Assembly: GCF_904849725.1 (NCBI RefSeq)
Contig: NC_058519.1
Coordinates: 537,982,316 to 538,046,315 of the forward strand
Direction: 5' to 3'
Origin: Hordeum vulgare subsp. vulgare
Lineage: Eukaryota > Streptophyta > Magnoliopsida > Poales > Poaceae
Length of the DNA: 64,000 nucleotides
Below, piece by piece: positions 23,209 to 35,185 of this stretch. Position 1 is the first letter of the stretch. Each line of letters begins with the position of its first letter. The position numbers and the translations under genes were made by a program. The notes below the pieces were generated by a model, which saw only the letters and a list, made by a program, of their open reading frames with translations, was not told where the DNA came from and did not search any database.

Positions 23209-23736
23209 TGATGACCCACAAGTATAGGGGATCAATCGTAGTCCTTTCGATAAGTAAGAGTGTCGAACCCAACGAGGAGCAGAAGGATGTGACAAGTGGT
23301 TTTCAGCAAGGAAATATCTGCAAGCACTAAAATTGTCGGTAACAAGTGATTGTGTGGTGATATGATTCATAGCAAGCAACAAGTAACAAAATCAGCAATG
23401 GTGCAGCAAGGTGGCCCAATCCCTTTTGTATCAATAATTTTTCAAACTACCAAATTCACATGTGTCCTCGGGAGCGTTTTTTCCTATAAGACTTTGTCCA
23501 GGCTTGTCCCTTGCTACAAAAGGGATTGGGCCACCTTGCTGCACCGTTGCTGCTTTTGTTACTTGTTGCTTGCTACGAATCATCTCACCACACAATCACT
23601 TGTTACCGACAATTTCAGTGCTCGTAGATATTTCCTTGCTGAAAACCAGTTGTCAGATCCTTCTGCTCCTCGATGGGTTCGACACTCTTACTTATCGAAA
23701 GGACTATGATTGACCCCCTATACTTGTGGGTCATCA
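23209..23736. repeat. Inverted LTR-end fragments joining elements C and D
   Basis: 23209-23430 is the reverse complement of the last 222 bp of this family's LTR. 23515-23736 is the same 222 bp in forward orientation, about 95% identical by eye. Between them, 23431-23514 is an 84-bp loop that continues the right-hand LTR sequence plus a short filler. Both outer edges carry the exact LTR terminus (TGATGACCC / GGGTCATCA). Confidence 0.9.
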
Positions 23737-25369
23737 CATCACACATGATCTCAAAAGGCAAGTTCCAATGAGGTGGTTGAACAATAGGTGCAGTTATCAA
23801 AGCCCTCTTAAGTATTTCGAAGGCTTCCTCACAATCATCGTCAAAAACAAAAGGTATATCCTTTTGCGAGAGATTGGTAAGAGGCCTAGAAATCTTAGAG
23901 AAGTCTTTAATAAACCTTCCATAGAAACCAGTATGACCAAGGAAACTTCTTATACCTTTGATATCTGTCGGGTATGACATTTTCTCGATTGCATCAACCT
24001 TAGCCTTATCAACTTCAATACCTCTTTCAGAAATTTTATGTCCTAAGACGATGCCTTCATTAACCATAAAGTGGCACTTCTCCCAATTCAAGACAAGATT
24101 GGTGTCTTTACATCTCTGCAAGACTCGATCAAGGTTGTTGAGGCAATCATCAAAAGAAGACCCGTAAATGGAGAAGTCATCCATGAAAACCTCAACAATC
24201 TTTTCACAAAAGTCAGAGAATATTGCCATCTTACATCTTTGAAAGGTGGCAGGTGCATTACATAAGCCAAAAGGCATACGTCTATAAGCAAAGCTACCGA
24301 AAGGACAGGTGAAAGTGGTTTTCTCCTCATCAGATTGTGCAACTGGTATTTGGGACAAACCAGAATATCCGTCTAGAAAGCAGAAGTGTGTGTGTTTGGA
24401 CAGCCTTTCTAGCATTTGGTCGATAAAAGGCAAAGGGTAATGATCTTTCCTAGTGGCTTTATTCAGTTTCCTAAAATCGTTCACCATCCTATAGCCAATA
24501 GTAATCCTGTGTGGGATTAATTCATCCTTATCATTAGGGACAACGGTAATGCCTCCCTTCTTAGGAACACAATTCACCGGACTCACCCAATCACTATGAG
24601 CAACATGATAGATGATACCTGCTTCCAGTAGCTTTAGTATTTCTTTTCTCACTACTTCTTTCATCTTAGGATTTAATCTCGTTTGATGATCAGCAACTGG
24701 TTTGAAATCAGGATCAGTTTTAATCTTGTGCTGGCATAGGGTAGGACTAATGCCCTTAAAGTCATCAAGAGTATATCCAATAGCAGCACGGTGCTTCCTC
24801 AGAGTTTTTAGCAACTTCTTTTCTTCAACCTCTGACAGGCTAGCAGTAATAATGACATGATATATCTCCTTTTCAGCAAGATAGGCATACTTAAGAGTAT
24901 CATGCAACTGTTTAAGCTCGAACACAGGATCACCCTTAGGTGGGGGTGGATCCCCAAGTAGTTCAACTGGCAAATTATTCTTAAGGATAGGATATTGTTC
25001 TAAGACGACTCTATCTATCTCATCCCTCTCATCCAGATGCATATCATTTTCATGCTCAAGCAAGTATTGCTCTAAGGGATCAGTAGGAGGCACGACAATA
25101 GAGGCTAAGGCAATAGTTTCATCCTTACTAGGCAACTCCTTTTCATGAGGTTGTCTACCAAACTTGGAGAAATTGAACTCATGTGACACACCTTCAAAGC
25201 CAACGGTGTCAGTCTGCTTCTCACAGTCAATATGAGCATTGATGGTATTGAGGAAGGGTCTGCCAAATATGATGGGACAAAAGCTATCTTGGGTGGTAGC
25301 AAGAACCAGGAAATCAGCAGGATACTTCGTTTTACCACACAAGACTTCAACATCTCTAACAATTCCCAC
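23737..25369 (-). pseudogene. pol: Element D protease-RT, truncated in RNase H
   Basis: One uninterrupted minus-strand frame covers the end of protease, the linker and RT, including [16 protein letters not shown] and the FMDD box. It stops being pol at 23737 and reads on into the LTR fragment to 23615. The missing part is the rest of RNase H and all of integrase. The upstream gag-protease frame is offset by one base, a deletion near 25370-25390 relative to C. Confidence 0.88.
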
Positions 25370-26718
25370 AGGGCAGAAGTATCTCTATTGGCAAGCTCAA
25401 TAGTGACATCAATAGGCTCTACCTCAATAGGTGCAATCTCATCTTTGATTTCATCATATAAGGATTGAGGTATTGCATTAACAGTAGCACCCACGTCACA
25501 TAAACCATGATAGCAATGATCTCCTATCTTAACAAAAACAACAAGCGAGCCAACAACAGGCCTATGTTTGTCTCTAGCGTGAGGTTTAGCAATCCTAGCA
25601 GCATCTTCAGAGAAGTGAATATTATGTCCCTCAACATCGTCGGACAGAAGATCTTTGATAATAGCAATGATAGGTTCAACTCTAATTTGCTCAGGGGGTG
25701 TAGGTGTTCTAATGTAGCCTCTACGTATCACAGTTGAAGCTTTAGAATGATCCTTTATGCTAACAGGGAAAGGTGGTTTCTCAATGTAAGCACTCGAAAC
25801 AACATGATCATTATAGGCAATGACTCTCTCTTCAACTAGATTAGGTTTAACTACATTGACTTCTAAAGGAGGATGATATTTAAACCACTTCTCTTTGGGG
25901 AGATCAATATGAGCAGCAAATGATTCACACAATGAAGCTACTATCTCAGAGTCGAGTCCATACTTAGCGCTAAAGTCACAAAAAGTATTTGTTTCAACAA
26001 AGGATTTAACGCAATTGAACTGGAAATTCATACCTGACTCCTTACCTTCTTCAAGCTCCCAATATTCAGAGTTGCGTTTAATTCTCTCCAATAAATTCCA
26101 TTTGAAGTCAATATCTCTCTTCATAAAAGAACCAGTACAAGAAGTGTCAAGCATCGTGCAATCATCATGAGAAAGCCGAGCATAGAAGTTCTGAATGATA
26201 ATTTCTCTCGAGAGCTCATGGTTGGGGCATGAATATAACATTGATTGAAGCCTCCCCCAAGCTTGAGCGATGCTTTCTCTGTCACGAGGCCAAAAATTAT
26301 AAATATAATTCTGATCACGATGTACTAAATGCATAGGATAAAACTTTTGATGAAATTCCAATTTCAACCGATTGTAGTTCCATGATCCAGTATCATCACA
26401 TAGCCTATACCATGTCAACGCCTTATCCTTCAAAGATAAAGGAAATACCTTCTTCTTGACCTCATCGTCGGGCAAACCTGCAAGCTTAAATAAACCACAA
26501 ACTTCATCTACATAGATTAGATGCAAGTGTGGATGTGATGTTCCATCTCCTGTAAAAGGATTAGCCAGCAGTTTCTCAAGCATACTCGAAGGAAATTCAA
26601 AGCAAATATTTTCAGTAGCTGCAGCAGGTTCAGGAGCAACTCTGTGTGCTTCCGTTCGAGGAGAAGATACCCCGAACAAGCACCTCAAAGTATTAGTTTC
26701 CATAGTGACAGGTGACAA
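25105..26718 (-). pseudogene. gag: Element D gag-protease
   Basis: 537 codons open from MSPVTMETNT, although an inner start at METNT matches C better. Gag capsid region first (ANPFTGDGTS; LTWYRLCDDTGSWNY), then the conserved FKYHPPLEV part, then the start of the protease (CDVGATVNAIP). The last 90 or so codons (25105 to about 25375) are out of frame after the one-base loss, so they are not real protein. This is the most complete gag of this family in the window. Confidence 0.88.
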
Positions 26719-26780
26719 TAAATTTCAGCACACTATACAATTGTTTCCTTACCAAGTTCCACTTACCAAAGGCACTTCAC

Positions 26781-26798
26781 TCCCCGGCAACGGCGCCA
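26781..26798 (-). promoter_or_regulatory. Primer-binding site of element D (tRNA-Asp)
   Basis: The minus strand reads TGGCGCCGTTGCCGGGGA, a perfect 18-base complement of the plant tRNA-Asp 3' end, 11 bp from the LTR. Confidence 0.85.
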
Positions 26799-26809
26799 GA
26801 AAAGAGTCT

Positions 26810-28334
26810 TGATGACCCACAAGTATAGGGGATCTATAGTAGTCCTTTCTATAAGTAAGAGTGTCGAACGCAACGAGGAGTAGAAGGATCTGACAAGTGG
26901 TTTTCAGCAAGGTAATATCTGCAAGCACTGAAATTATCGGTAACAAGTGATTGTATGGTGAGGTGATTCGTAGCAAGCAACAAGTAACAAAAGTAGCAAC
27001 GGTGCAGAAAAGTGGCCCAATCCCTTTTGTAGCAAGGGCAAAGCCTGGACAAAGTCTTATAGGAGGAAAAACGCTCCCGAGGACACACGGGAATTTCTGT
27101 CATGCTAGTTTCATCATGTTCATATGATTCGCATTCGTTACTTTGATAGTTTGATATGTGTGTGGACCAGCGCTTGGGTACTGCCATTACCTGGACAAGC
27201 ATCCCACTTATGATTAACCCCTCTCGCAAGCATCCGCAACTATGAAAGAAGAATTAAGACAACGTCAAACCATAGCATTAAACTAGTGGATCCAAATCAG
27301 CCCGTTACGAAGCAACGCATAGACTAGGATTTAAGCTTCTGTCACTCCAGCAACCCATCATCTACTTACTACTCCCCAATGCCTTCCTCTAGGCCCAAAT
27401 ATGGTGAAGTTTTATGTAGTTGACGTTCACATAACACCACTAGAGGAAAAGACAACATCCAACATATCAAAATACCGAACGAATACCAAATTCACATGAC
27501 TATTATTAGCATGACTTATCCCATGTCCTCAGGAACAAAAGTAACTACTGACAAAGCATAATCATAATCATGAATAGAGGTGTAATGAATAGCATCAAGG
27601 ATCTGAACATAAACTCTTCCACCAAGTAATCCAACTAGCATCAACTACAAAGAGTAATCAACACTACTAGCAACCTTACAAGTACCAATCGGAGTCGCGA
27701 GACGGAGATTGGTTACAAGAGATGAACTAGGGATTGGAGAGGAGAGGAGTGCTGATGAAGATGTTGATGGAGATGCCTCCCCTCCGATGAGAGGAGTGTT
27801 GGTGATGACGATGGCGACGATTTCCCCCTCCGAGAGGGAAGTTTCCCTGGCACGATCGTCCTGCCAGAGCTCTAGATTGGTTCTGCTCAAGTTCCGCCTC
27901 GTGGCGGCGGTGGCTCCTCCCGAAAACTCCCTTCTGATTTTTTTTGGAACGAAACCCTTCATATAGCTAAATATGAGCGCCAAAGGGGCAACAGGGGGCC
28001 CACAAGCCCCCCAGGCCCGGCCAGGGGGGTAGGCTGGGCCTGGCAGGCTTGTGGCCTCCTCGTGGCGCCCCTATGGCACTTCTTCCGCCCAGTATTTTTC
28101 ATAAAATCAAAAATAATTCCCCGTTGATTTTCACGGCTTTTGGAGTTGCACAGAATAGGTATCTCAAACTTGCTCCCTTTTCAGGCCAGAATTCCAGCTG
28201 CCGGCGTTCTCCCTCTTCATGTAAACCTTGCAAAATAAGAGATAAAAGGCATAAGTATTGTACCGTGAAGTGAAATAACAGCCCAAAAAGCGATAAATAT
28301 CAACATGAAAGCATGATGCAAAATGGACGTATCA
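26810..28334 (-). repeat. 5' LTR of element D (1525 bp)
   Basis: In element sense it starts TGATACGTCCATTTTGCATC and ends GGGTCATCA. It is the same family as 5012-6539. A TATATGAAGGG TATA-like box lies at about 27956-27966 (minus). The inverted repeat CACAAGCC (28011-28018)...GGCTTGTG (28046-28053) lies upstream of it. Confidence 0.93.
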
Positions 28335-29142
28335 TGGTGCGATAAAAGAAAGAACAGATAATATCTGTAAGAAGTGCATAAATATCTACTAGAGACCAGA
28401 AATTCCAGAACAGACCGCATTATGCACACAGAAGATTTGTCATTCAAAAAATGTTGAGGACAAACTAGATGGGAACAGTATTAGATACATCCTAGAGGAG
28501 AAGGCTATAATACTATGGAGAACACATGAAGATGAAGCACATCAACTACTAACTAGGCTTTATCCAAACAAAACTAATCACAGAGATATTAGCCTTAGGT
28601 CATCAGTTTAGAGTCATGTGCCACTGAGTCAGGGAATGGTGGATGCCAAACATAAAAACAAAATGATAGAAGCCGCAAAATTGCAGTCATGCATAATGCG
28701 GGCACTTGTTCAACACTGCAGTCACAAATAAGGAGCGCTGGGTAGTTTGGTGGTCACAAATAAGGAGCGCTGGGCAGAGGAACAAATGCGTAGATGACAA
28801 GCGTTTTCCTCCACGTCTAGGTACATTCAGCAAATACGGGGGCGGCACATCCAAATTCCGAATGGAAGAATAAGAAGAAGAAAAATATGCATGGCTATTA
28901 CCTCCTGACAGGTGGTGCGGCGGAGGGGGATCGCAGGGGGAGGTCGGCAGACTAGAGGGGGCGGAGGAGGAGGAGGAGGGTCCGGCGGCGGGCGAGGTCG
29001 ACGCCACGGCGGTGGCAGCAAACCCTAACCGGCGCTAGGTGGAGGGAGGGGAGATGGGAGGGAGGGAGGGGTGCGGTTGGAGTGGAGATGCGGGGGAGAG
29101 GCGAGTGAGGGGAGGGGAGAAGGGGATAGTACGGGGGAGGGT
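28335..29142 (-). other. Unassigned left part of CACTA 1, possible captured exon
   Basis: No transposon gene here. On the minus strand, a GTTAGGGTTT-containing leader precedes an ATG at 29007. A Ser/Pro-rich 35-codon stretch follows, ending at a possible donor (GAG|GTAATA, exon edge 28902). This looks like a captured host first exon, which CACTA elements often carry, but no partner exon is recognised. 28340-28860 holds nothing I recognise except a repeated CACAAATAAGGAGCGCTGGG (28723 and 28754). Confidence 0.35.
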
Positions 29143-29265
29143 TAGCAATGGCGCACCGTTTAGGGGTGCGCCATAAGTGGCATATCAGTGGCGCACCTTT
29201 AATTGGTGCGCCATAAATGGGGAGGGATAGCAATGGCGCACCTTCTTCTGGTGTGCCATTACTAA
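29143..29265. repeat. Subterminal repeats of CACTA 1, left cluster
   Basis: Alternating AATGGCGCACC and GGTGCGCCAT copies, able to pair with each other. They are typical transposase-binding sites of CACTA elements. Confidence 0.8.
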
Positions 29266-29429
29266 CTTTTTTTTGGATTTTTAGTTGCATGTAATAATTT
29301 TGGTTAATTATCACTTTTTAGTTGCATGTAATAATTTTGTTACATATTGCATGATGATCTTGTTCTCATGATGATCTTGTTTTTGCATTAATTTTAGCCT
29401 TCTACCACTTATCCATATACTTTTAACAA

Positions 29430-29462
29430 GGTTTTTGCCGCAACGCGTGGGGTATCGTCTAG
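29430..29462 (+). mobile_element. Helitron 3' terminus
   Basis: GCCGCAACGCGTGGGGTATCGTCTAG followed by T fits the grass Helitron 3' end (short GC hairpin, about ten bases, CTAG, target T). The 5' TC end is not identified; the body would lie to the left, so 29270-29430 may belong to it. Confidence 0.5.
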
Positions 29463-29605
29463 TTATCTAAATTTTCTGAGACGTATTGCATGCACATGAC
29501 TTAATAACCGAAAAGTAATGGAATAGCACATGAAATAGCAGTCATCAAAGATTGAGCTTGCCACTGACACACACACGCGGCCGACACATCGTGATTCGAT
29601 CTTAG

Positions 29606-30214
29606 CTATCTTTTCACAATGATCTTCTTGCCCTTCTTTCTCGCGGTTGAATAATTTAGCCTCGGAATCCCTTGAATTCTTGTCTTGAACGGACATCCTT
29701 TAGGTAGGGTGGTCCTGCTTCTTCTTGTGGTGTGTGCTACTTCATCATCGTCGTCATCTTCTGTCTTCAGGTCGTCGTACTTGTTGAAGTCTTGCTCATT
29801 GGCGACTCCATCCATTCCGATGATGTTCCTTTTGCCTCTCCTCACGACAACACGACTGGGCTTTGACGTGTCGGTAATGAAGAAGCATTGGTCCAGTTGG
29901 CAAGCCAGTACCCATGGCTTATTTTTCACGGTGACGTTTGCGCCCGCGGTCTTGGATTTGGCTTCGTGTATAACCATGGTGGTGAAATACCGGTCTTCTT
30001 TTAGGATGCTCTTGGCCCATGTGACACGGAACATCGGAACCTTCTCTCCAGCGTAGCTCAGCTCCCAGATCTCCTCGATCCTTTCGTAGTATCTGTCCTT
30101 GTCGTTACCGGTGTAGGATTCCATCATTACCCCAGAGTTCTGATAATCGCTCTTCATGTCCTTTTCCTCGGTGTAGAATGTGTAGCCGTTGATATCGTAT
30201 GCCTCATAGGTCAT
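29606..30214 (-). pseudogene. CACTA 1 transposase C-terminal region (DUF4216-like)
   Basis: 202 codons resembling the DUF4216 domain that follows TNP2 in plant CACTA transposases. Landmarks are GYTFYTEEKDMKSDYQNSG near the start, ELSYAGEKVPMFRVTW in the middle, and a basic tail. Minus-strand residues just upstream (30215-30370) are the same protein out of frame, so frameshifts or stops separate it from the preceding part. Confidence 0.8.
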
Positions 30215-30369
30215 CAGGTTGTGCTCGGCGCCCTGTGACGAGGCGAATATGAGTTTTTCTTTCGTGGAAGAATCCTCATGTAAAGGGTACGACAGAAGCT
30301 TGTCCTTGAACCAACGCGTGAAATATGAGTTGTGCTCTTTGATTATATCTCCTCCGTCCTCTGTTGGCC

Positions 30370-31860
30370 TCAGTCATTGTACGTCTTCTCAATATAGGTT
30401 TTGTGCTCTACCACCCAAGGATCGACCACGTCTATTTGTTGTAGCATGACTAGGTTTGCTCTTTCAAAGTCGGCGAGTCGACCCTTGAAGTCGACATGCA
30501 TTTCGCGGCGACCCTCGCGGTGACCCCATCCAGTGAGCCTGCCGAGGTTCCTATTGACGGGCAGACCAACGGGGTTCTCGATGCCTAGATAATTCATGCA
30601 GAAGGAGATGCACTCTTCGGTCAGAACGTCCCGGGTTATGCTTCCATCTGGACGTGCCCTGTTGCGAACGTATCCTTTGATGACACCATTCATCCTTTTG
30701 AACAGCATCATGCTGTGCAGGAACGTCGGCCCGAGTTGGATGATATCCTCCACGATATGGACCAGTAGATGCACCATAACATCGAAGAATGCAGGAAGGA
30801 AGTACATCTCAAGCTCGCATAGTATCACCATGATCTCTTCCTGTAGCCTTCTGAGTTGCCTCACGCCAACTGACTTCCGAGAGATGATGTCGAAAAAGTT
30901 GCATAGGCCAAATAGCGTTTCACGGATGTGCGCGTCCATGATCCCACAGATTGCAACTGTAAGTATGTGCGTCATTAGTACGTGACAGTCGTGAGACTTC
31001 ATCCCGCTGAACTTCTGCTTCGCTGAGTCTAGGTATCTGCTTATCTTCCCCGCGTAACCGTAAGGAAGTTTTACTCCTACGAGGCAGGTGAAAAACTGAT
31101 CGATCTCCTTCTGACTTAGAGTGAAGCACGTGGGAGGGCAGTCATATTCGATCTTCTTGGCCTTTTTGCCTTTGCGACGACTTTCCGTGTCCTTCCCCTC
31201 ATCATCATCATCATCATCATCATCATTAGGGCGTTTTGCGTGAAGCTCCGCCGTGATGCCCATTGATTGCAAGTCCGCCCTTGCTTTCTGCCCATCTTTG
31301 GTCCTCTCTGGCATGTTGAGCAGGGTACCAAGCAGACTCTCACACACGTTCTTTGTGATATGCATGACATCAAGGCTGTGAGGCACATGGAGGATCTTCC
31401 AGTATGGCAAGTCCAAGAAAACAGACCTCGTTTTCCATACCTTCAGCAGCGGCTCTGGCGCCTTTCACTTCTTTCCCGGCGGTGGGCACTCTTTCCAATT
31501 TTTCAACAGCTCGTCTATTTCCTCGCTGCTCCTTGTACTTGGTGGTCTTCCGGGTTCAGTTTCACCATCGAACAGATCCTTGCGTTTTCTCCATGCGTCA
31601 TCATCGCGAAGCCACCTTCGATGTCCCATGAACACGGTTTTCGAAGACCCGTGATCTCTATCTAGCTGGCGATATGTTGCGTCATCCATGCACCTGAAGC
31701 ATGCACAAAATCCGTGGACCACCTGCCCCACGACATATCCGTAACCGAGATAGTCGTGCACCATCGTGAGCAGTGCGACTCTCATAGCGAAATATTGTTT
31801 CGCTGCGGCGTCCCACGTATTGGCTGGCGTTTTCCACAACGTGTCTAGCTCCTCTTTCAG
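30370..31860 (-). pseudogene. CACTA 1 transposase (TNP2 second half plus DUF4218-like)
   Basis: DNA-cleaving transposase of the CACTA superfamily. From the solo-LTR junction at 31860 the frame runs LLKEELDTLWKTP...GFCACFRCMDD to a stop at 31465-31467. It resumes at about 31416 with the conserved HSLDVMHITKNVCESLLGTLLN. A poly-Asp run (encoded by repeated CAT on the plus strand at about 31202-31227) follows. The next conserved part is KSHDCHVLMTHILTVAICGI, then YFLPAFFDVMVHLLVHIVED and the DUF4218-like end. The other half is at 42350-43615. Confidence 0.88.
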
Positions 31861-32107
31861 CAGCCTGATACGTCTCAAACGTATATATAATTTTTGATGG
31901 TTTCATGCTTTTATCTTGTCATCTTTGGATGTTTTATGTACCTTTTATATCTTTTTTGAGACTAACTTATTAATTTAGTGCCAAGTGCCAGTTCCTGTTT
32001 TTTCTGTGTTTTTGGCTCTTTTCAGATCTGATTTTGGAACGGAGTCCAAACGGAATAAAATCCCCGAATTAAATTTTTCCCGAACGGAAGAAGATCAGGG
32101 GGCTTGA

Positions 32108-33930
32108 TGTTGGAATTATGCCCTAGAGGCAATAATAAATATAGTTATTATTATAATTACTGTATAAGGATAATCGTTTATTAACCATGCTATAATTGTA
32201 TTGAATGAAGACTCATTTACATGTGTGGATACATAGACAAAACACTGTCCCTAGCAAGCCTCTAATTGGCTAGCCAGTTGATCAAAGATAGTCAGTGTCT
32301 TCTGATTATGAACAAGGTGTTGTTGCTTGATAACTGGATCACGTCATTAGGAGAATCACGTGATGGACTAGACCCAAACTAATAGACATAGCATGTTGAT
32401 CGTGTCATTTTGTTGCTACTGTTTTCTGCGTGTCAAGTATTTGTTCCTATGACCATGAGATCATATAACTCACTGACACCGGAGGAATACTTTGTGTGTA
32501 TCAAACGTCGCAACGTAACTGGGTGACTATAAAGATGCTCTACAGGTATCTCCGAAGGTGTTAGTTGAGTTAGTATGGATCAAGACTGGGATTTGTCACT
32601 CCTTGTGACGGAGAGGTATCTCGGGGCCCACTCGGTAATACAACATCACACACAAGCCTTGCAAGAAATGTGACTTAGTGTAAGTTGCGGGATCTTGTAT
32701 TACGGAACGAGTAAAGAGACTTGCCGGTAAACGAGATTGAAATAGGTATGGGGATACTGACGATCGAATCTCGGGCAAGTAACATACCGAAGGACAAAGG
32801 GAATGACATACGGGATTATATGAATCCTTGGCACTGAGGTTCAAACGATAAGTTCTTCGTAGAATATGTAGGATCCAATATGGGCATCCAGGTCCCGCTA
32901 TTGGATATTGACCGAGGAGTCTCTCGGGTCATGTCTACATAGTTCTCGAACACGCAGGGTCTGCACACTTAAGGTTTGATGTTGTTTTATGCGTATTTGA
33001 GTTGTATGGTTGGTTACCGAATGTTGTTCGGAGTCCCGGATGAGATCACGGACGTCACGAGGGTTTCTGGAATGGTCCGGAAACGAAGATTGATATATAG
33101 GATGACCTCATTTGATTACCGGAAGGTTTTCGGATTTACCGGGAATGTACCGGGAATGACGAATGGGTTCCGGGAGTTTACCGGGAGGGGGCAACCCACC
33201 CCGCGGAAGCACATAGGCCTTGAGGGTGGCGCACCAGCCCTTAGTGAGCTGGTGGGACAGCCCAAAAGGGCCCTATGCGCATTGGAAGAAAAAATCAAAG
33301 AGAAAGAAAAAAAAGGAGGAGGTGGGAAGGGAAGGAAGGACTCCCACCCACCAAACCAAGTCCAACTCGGTTTGGGGGGGGAGACCTTCCCCCCTTGGCT
33401 CGGTCGACCCCCTTGGGGCTCCTTGAGCGCCAAGGCAAGGCCCCCCCCTCTCCCACCTATATATACGGAGGTTTTAGGGCTGATTTGAGATGACTTTTCC
33501 ACGGCAGCTCGACCACATACCTCCACGGTTTTTCCTCTAGATCGCGTTTCTGCGGAGCTCGGGCGGAGCCCTGCTGAGACAAGGTCATCACCAACCTCCG
33601 GAGCGCCGTCATGCTGCCGGAGAACTCTTCTACCTCTCCGTCTCTCTTGCTGGATCAAGAAGGCCGAGATCATCGTCGAGCTGTACGTGTGCTGAACGCG
33701 GAGGTGCCGTCCGTTCGGTACTAGATCGTGGGACTGATCGCAGGATTGTTTGCGGGGCGGATCGAGGGACGTGAGGACGTTCCACTACATCAACCGCGTT
33801 CACTAACGCTTCTGCTGTACGGTCTACAAGGGTACGTAGATCACTCATCCCCTCTCGTAGATGGACATCACAATGATAGGTCTTCGTGCGCGTAGGAAAT
33901 TTTTTGTTTCCCATGCGACGTTCCCCAACA
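32108..33930 (+). repeat. 5' LTR of the Angela element
   Basis: TGTTGGAATTATG...GTTCCCCAACA. A TATATATA box lies at about 33459-33466 (CCTATATATACGG). Open frames inside it, on both strands, recur in the other LTR and are not genes. Confidence 0.97.
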
Positions 33931-35185
33931 GTGGCATCATGAGCTAGGTTCATGCGTAGATGTCTTCTCGAGTAGAACACAAAAGTTTTTGTGGGCGGTG
34001 ATGTGCATTTTGCTGCCCTCCTTAGTCTTTTCTTGATTCCGCGGTATTGTTGGATTGAAGCGGCTTGGACCGACATTACTCGTACGCTTACGAGAGACTG
34101 GGTTCATCGCTACGAGTAACCCCGTTGCTCAAAGATGACTGCCAAGTGTCAGTTTCTCCAACTTTAGTTGAATCAGATTTGACCGAGGAGGTCCTTGGAT
34201 TAGGTTAAATAGCAACTCATATATCTCCGTTGTGGTGTTTGCGTAAGTAAGATGCGATCCTACTAGATACCCGTGGTCACCACATAAAACATGCAACAAC
34301 AAAATTAGAGGACGTCTAACTTGTTTTTGCAGGGTATGCTTGTGATGTGATATGGCCAACGATGTGATGTGATATATTGGATGTATGAGATGATCATGTT
34401 GTAATAGATAATATCGACTTGCACGTCGATGGTACGGCAACCGGCAGGAGCCATAGGGTTGTCGTTATACTAACGTTTGTGCTTGCAGATGCGTTTACTA
34501 TTTTGCTAGGATGTAGCTTTAGTAGTAATAGCATCAGTAGCATGACAACCCCGATGGCGGCACGTTGATGGATATCATGGTGTGGCGCCGGTGACAAGAA
34601 GATCATGCCGGTGCTTTGGTGATGGAGATCAAGAAGCACGTGATGATGGCCATATCATGTCACTTATGAATTGCATGTGATGTTAATCCTTTTATGCACC
34701 TTATTTTGCTTAGAACGACGGTAGCATTATGAGGTGATCTCTCACTTAAATTTCAAGACAAAATTGTGTTCTCCCCGACTGTGCACCGTTGCTACAGTTC
34801 GTCGTTTCGAGACACCACGTGATGATCGGGTGTGATAGACTCAACGTTCACATACAACGGGTGCAAAACAGTTGCGCACGCGGAACACTCGGGTTAAGCT
34901 TGACGAGCCTAGCATGTGCAGACATGGCCTCGGAACACATGAGACCGAAAGGTCGATCATGAATCATATAGATGATATGATTAGCATAGGGATGCTTACC
35001 ACTGAAACTATACTCAACTCACGTGATGATCGGACTTGAGCTAGTGTAAGTGGATCATGAACCACTCAAATGACTAGAGAGATGTACTTTTTGAGTGGGA
35101 GTTTAGCGAATAATTTGATTAAGTTAAACTCTAATTATGTTGAACATAGTCTAAGTCCACTTTGAACATATTTGTGTTGTAGATC
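33931..35185 (+). other. Leader of the Angela element, with primer-binding site
   Basis: GTGGCATCATGAGCTAGG directly after the LTR resembles the initiator-tRNA-Met site (usual TGGTATCAGAGC) with changes. The next 1.2 kb has no gene, as usual for this family. Confidence 0.75.

Larger units (their letters stand above)
23737..28334 (-). mobile_element. Athila-lineage element D: full 5' LTR, leader, gag and truncated pol
   Basis: Mirror image of element C. Read on the minus strand: LTR (28334-26810), primer-binding site, gag-protease (from 26718), RT. It is truncated at the same RNase H codons as C. A 125-bp pol sample differs from C at 5 sites. Over nearly the same stretch C differs from element A at 13 of 120 sites, so C and D are closest relatives. 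Bases after the LTR (TGGTG, 28335-28339) would be the target site; the partner copy is outside the window. Confidence 0.88.

Noticed and set aside
23209..23330. Forty extra codons at the end of element C's RT frame
   Set aside because: Translation of the inverted LTR end; a chance open stretch, as in D at 23615-23736.
29270..29430. Full Helitron at the left of the CACTA transposase
   Set aside because: Only the 3' end is convincing; no A|TC start could be placed with confidence.
32976..33673. Long open frames on both strands (up to 185 codons)
   Set aside because: They are inside the Angela 5' LTR and recur at 40026-40716 in the 3' LTR, so they are by-products of GC-rich LTR sequence.
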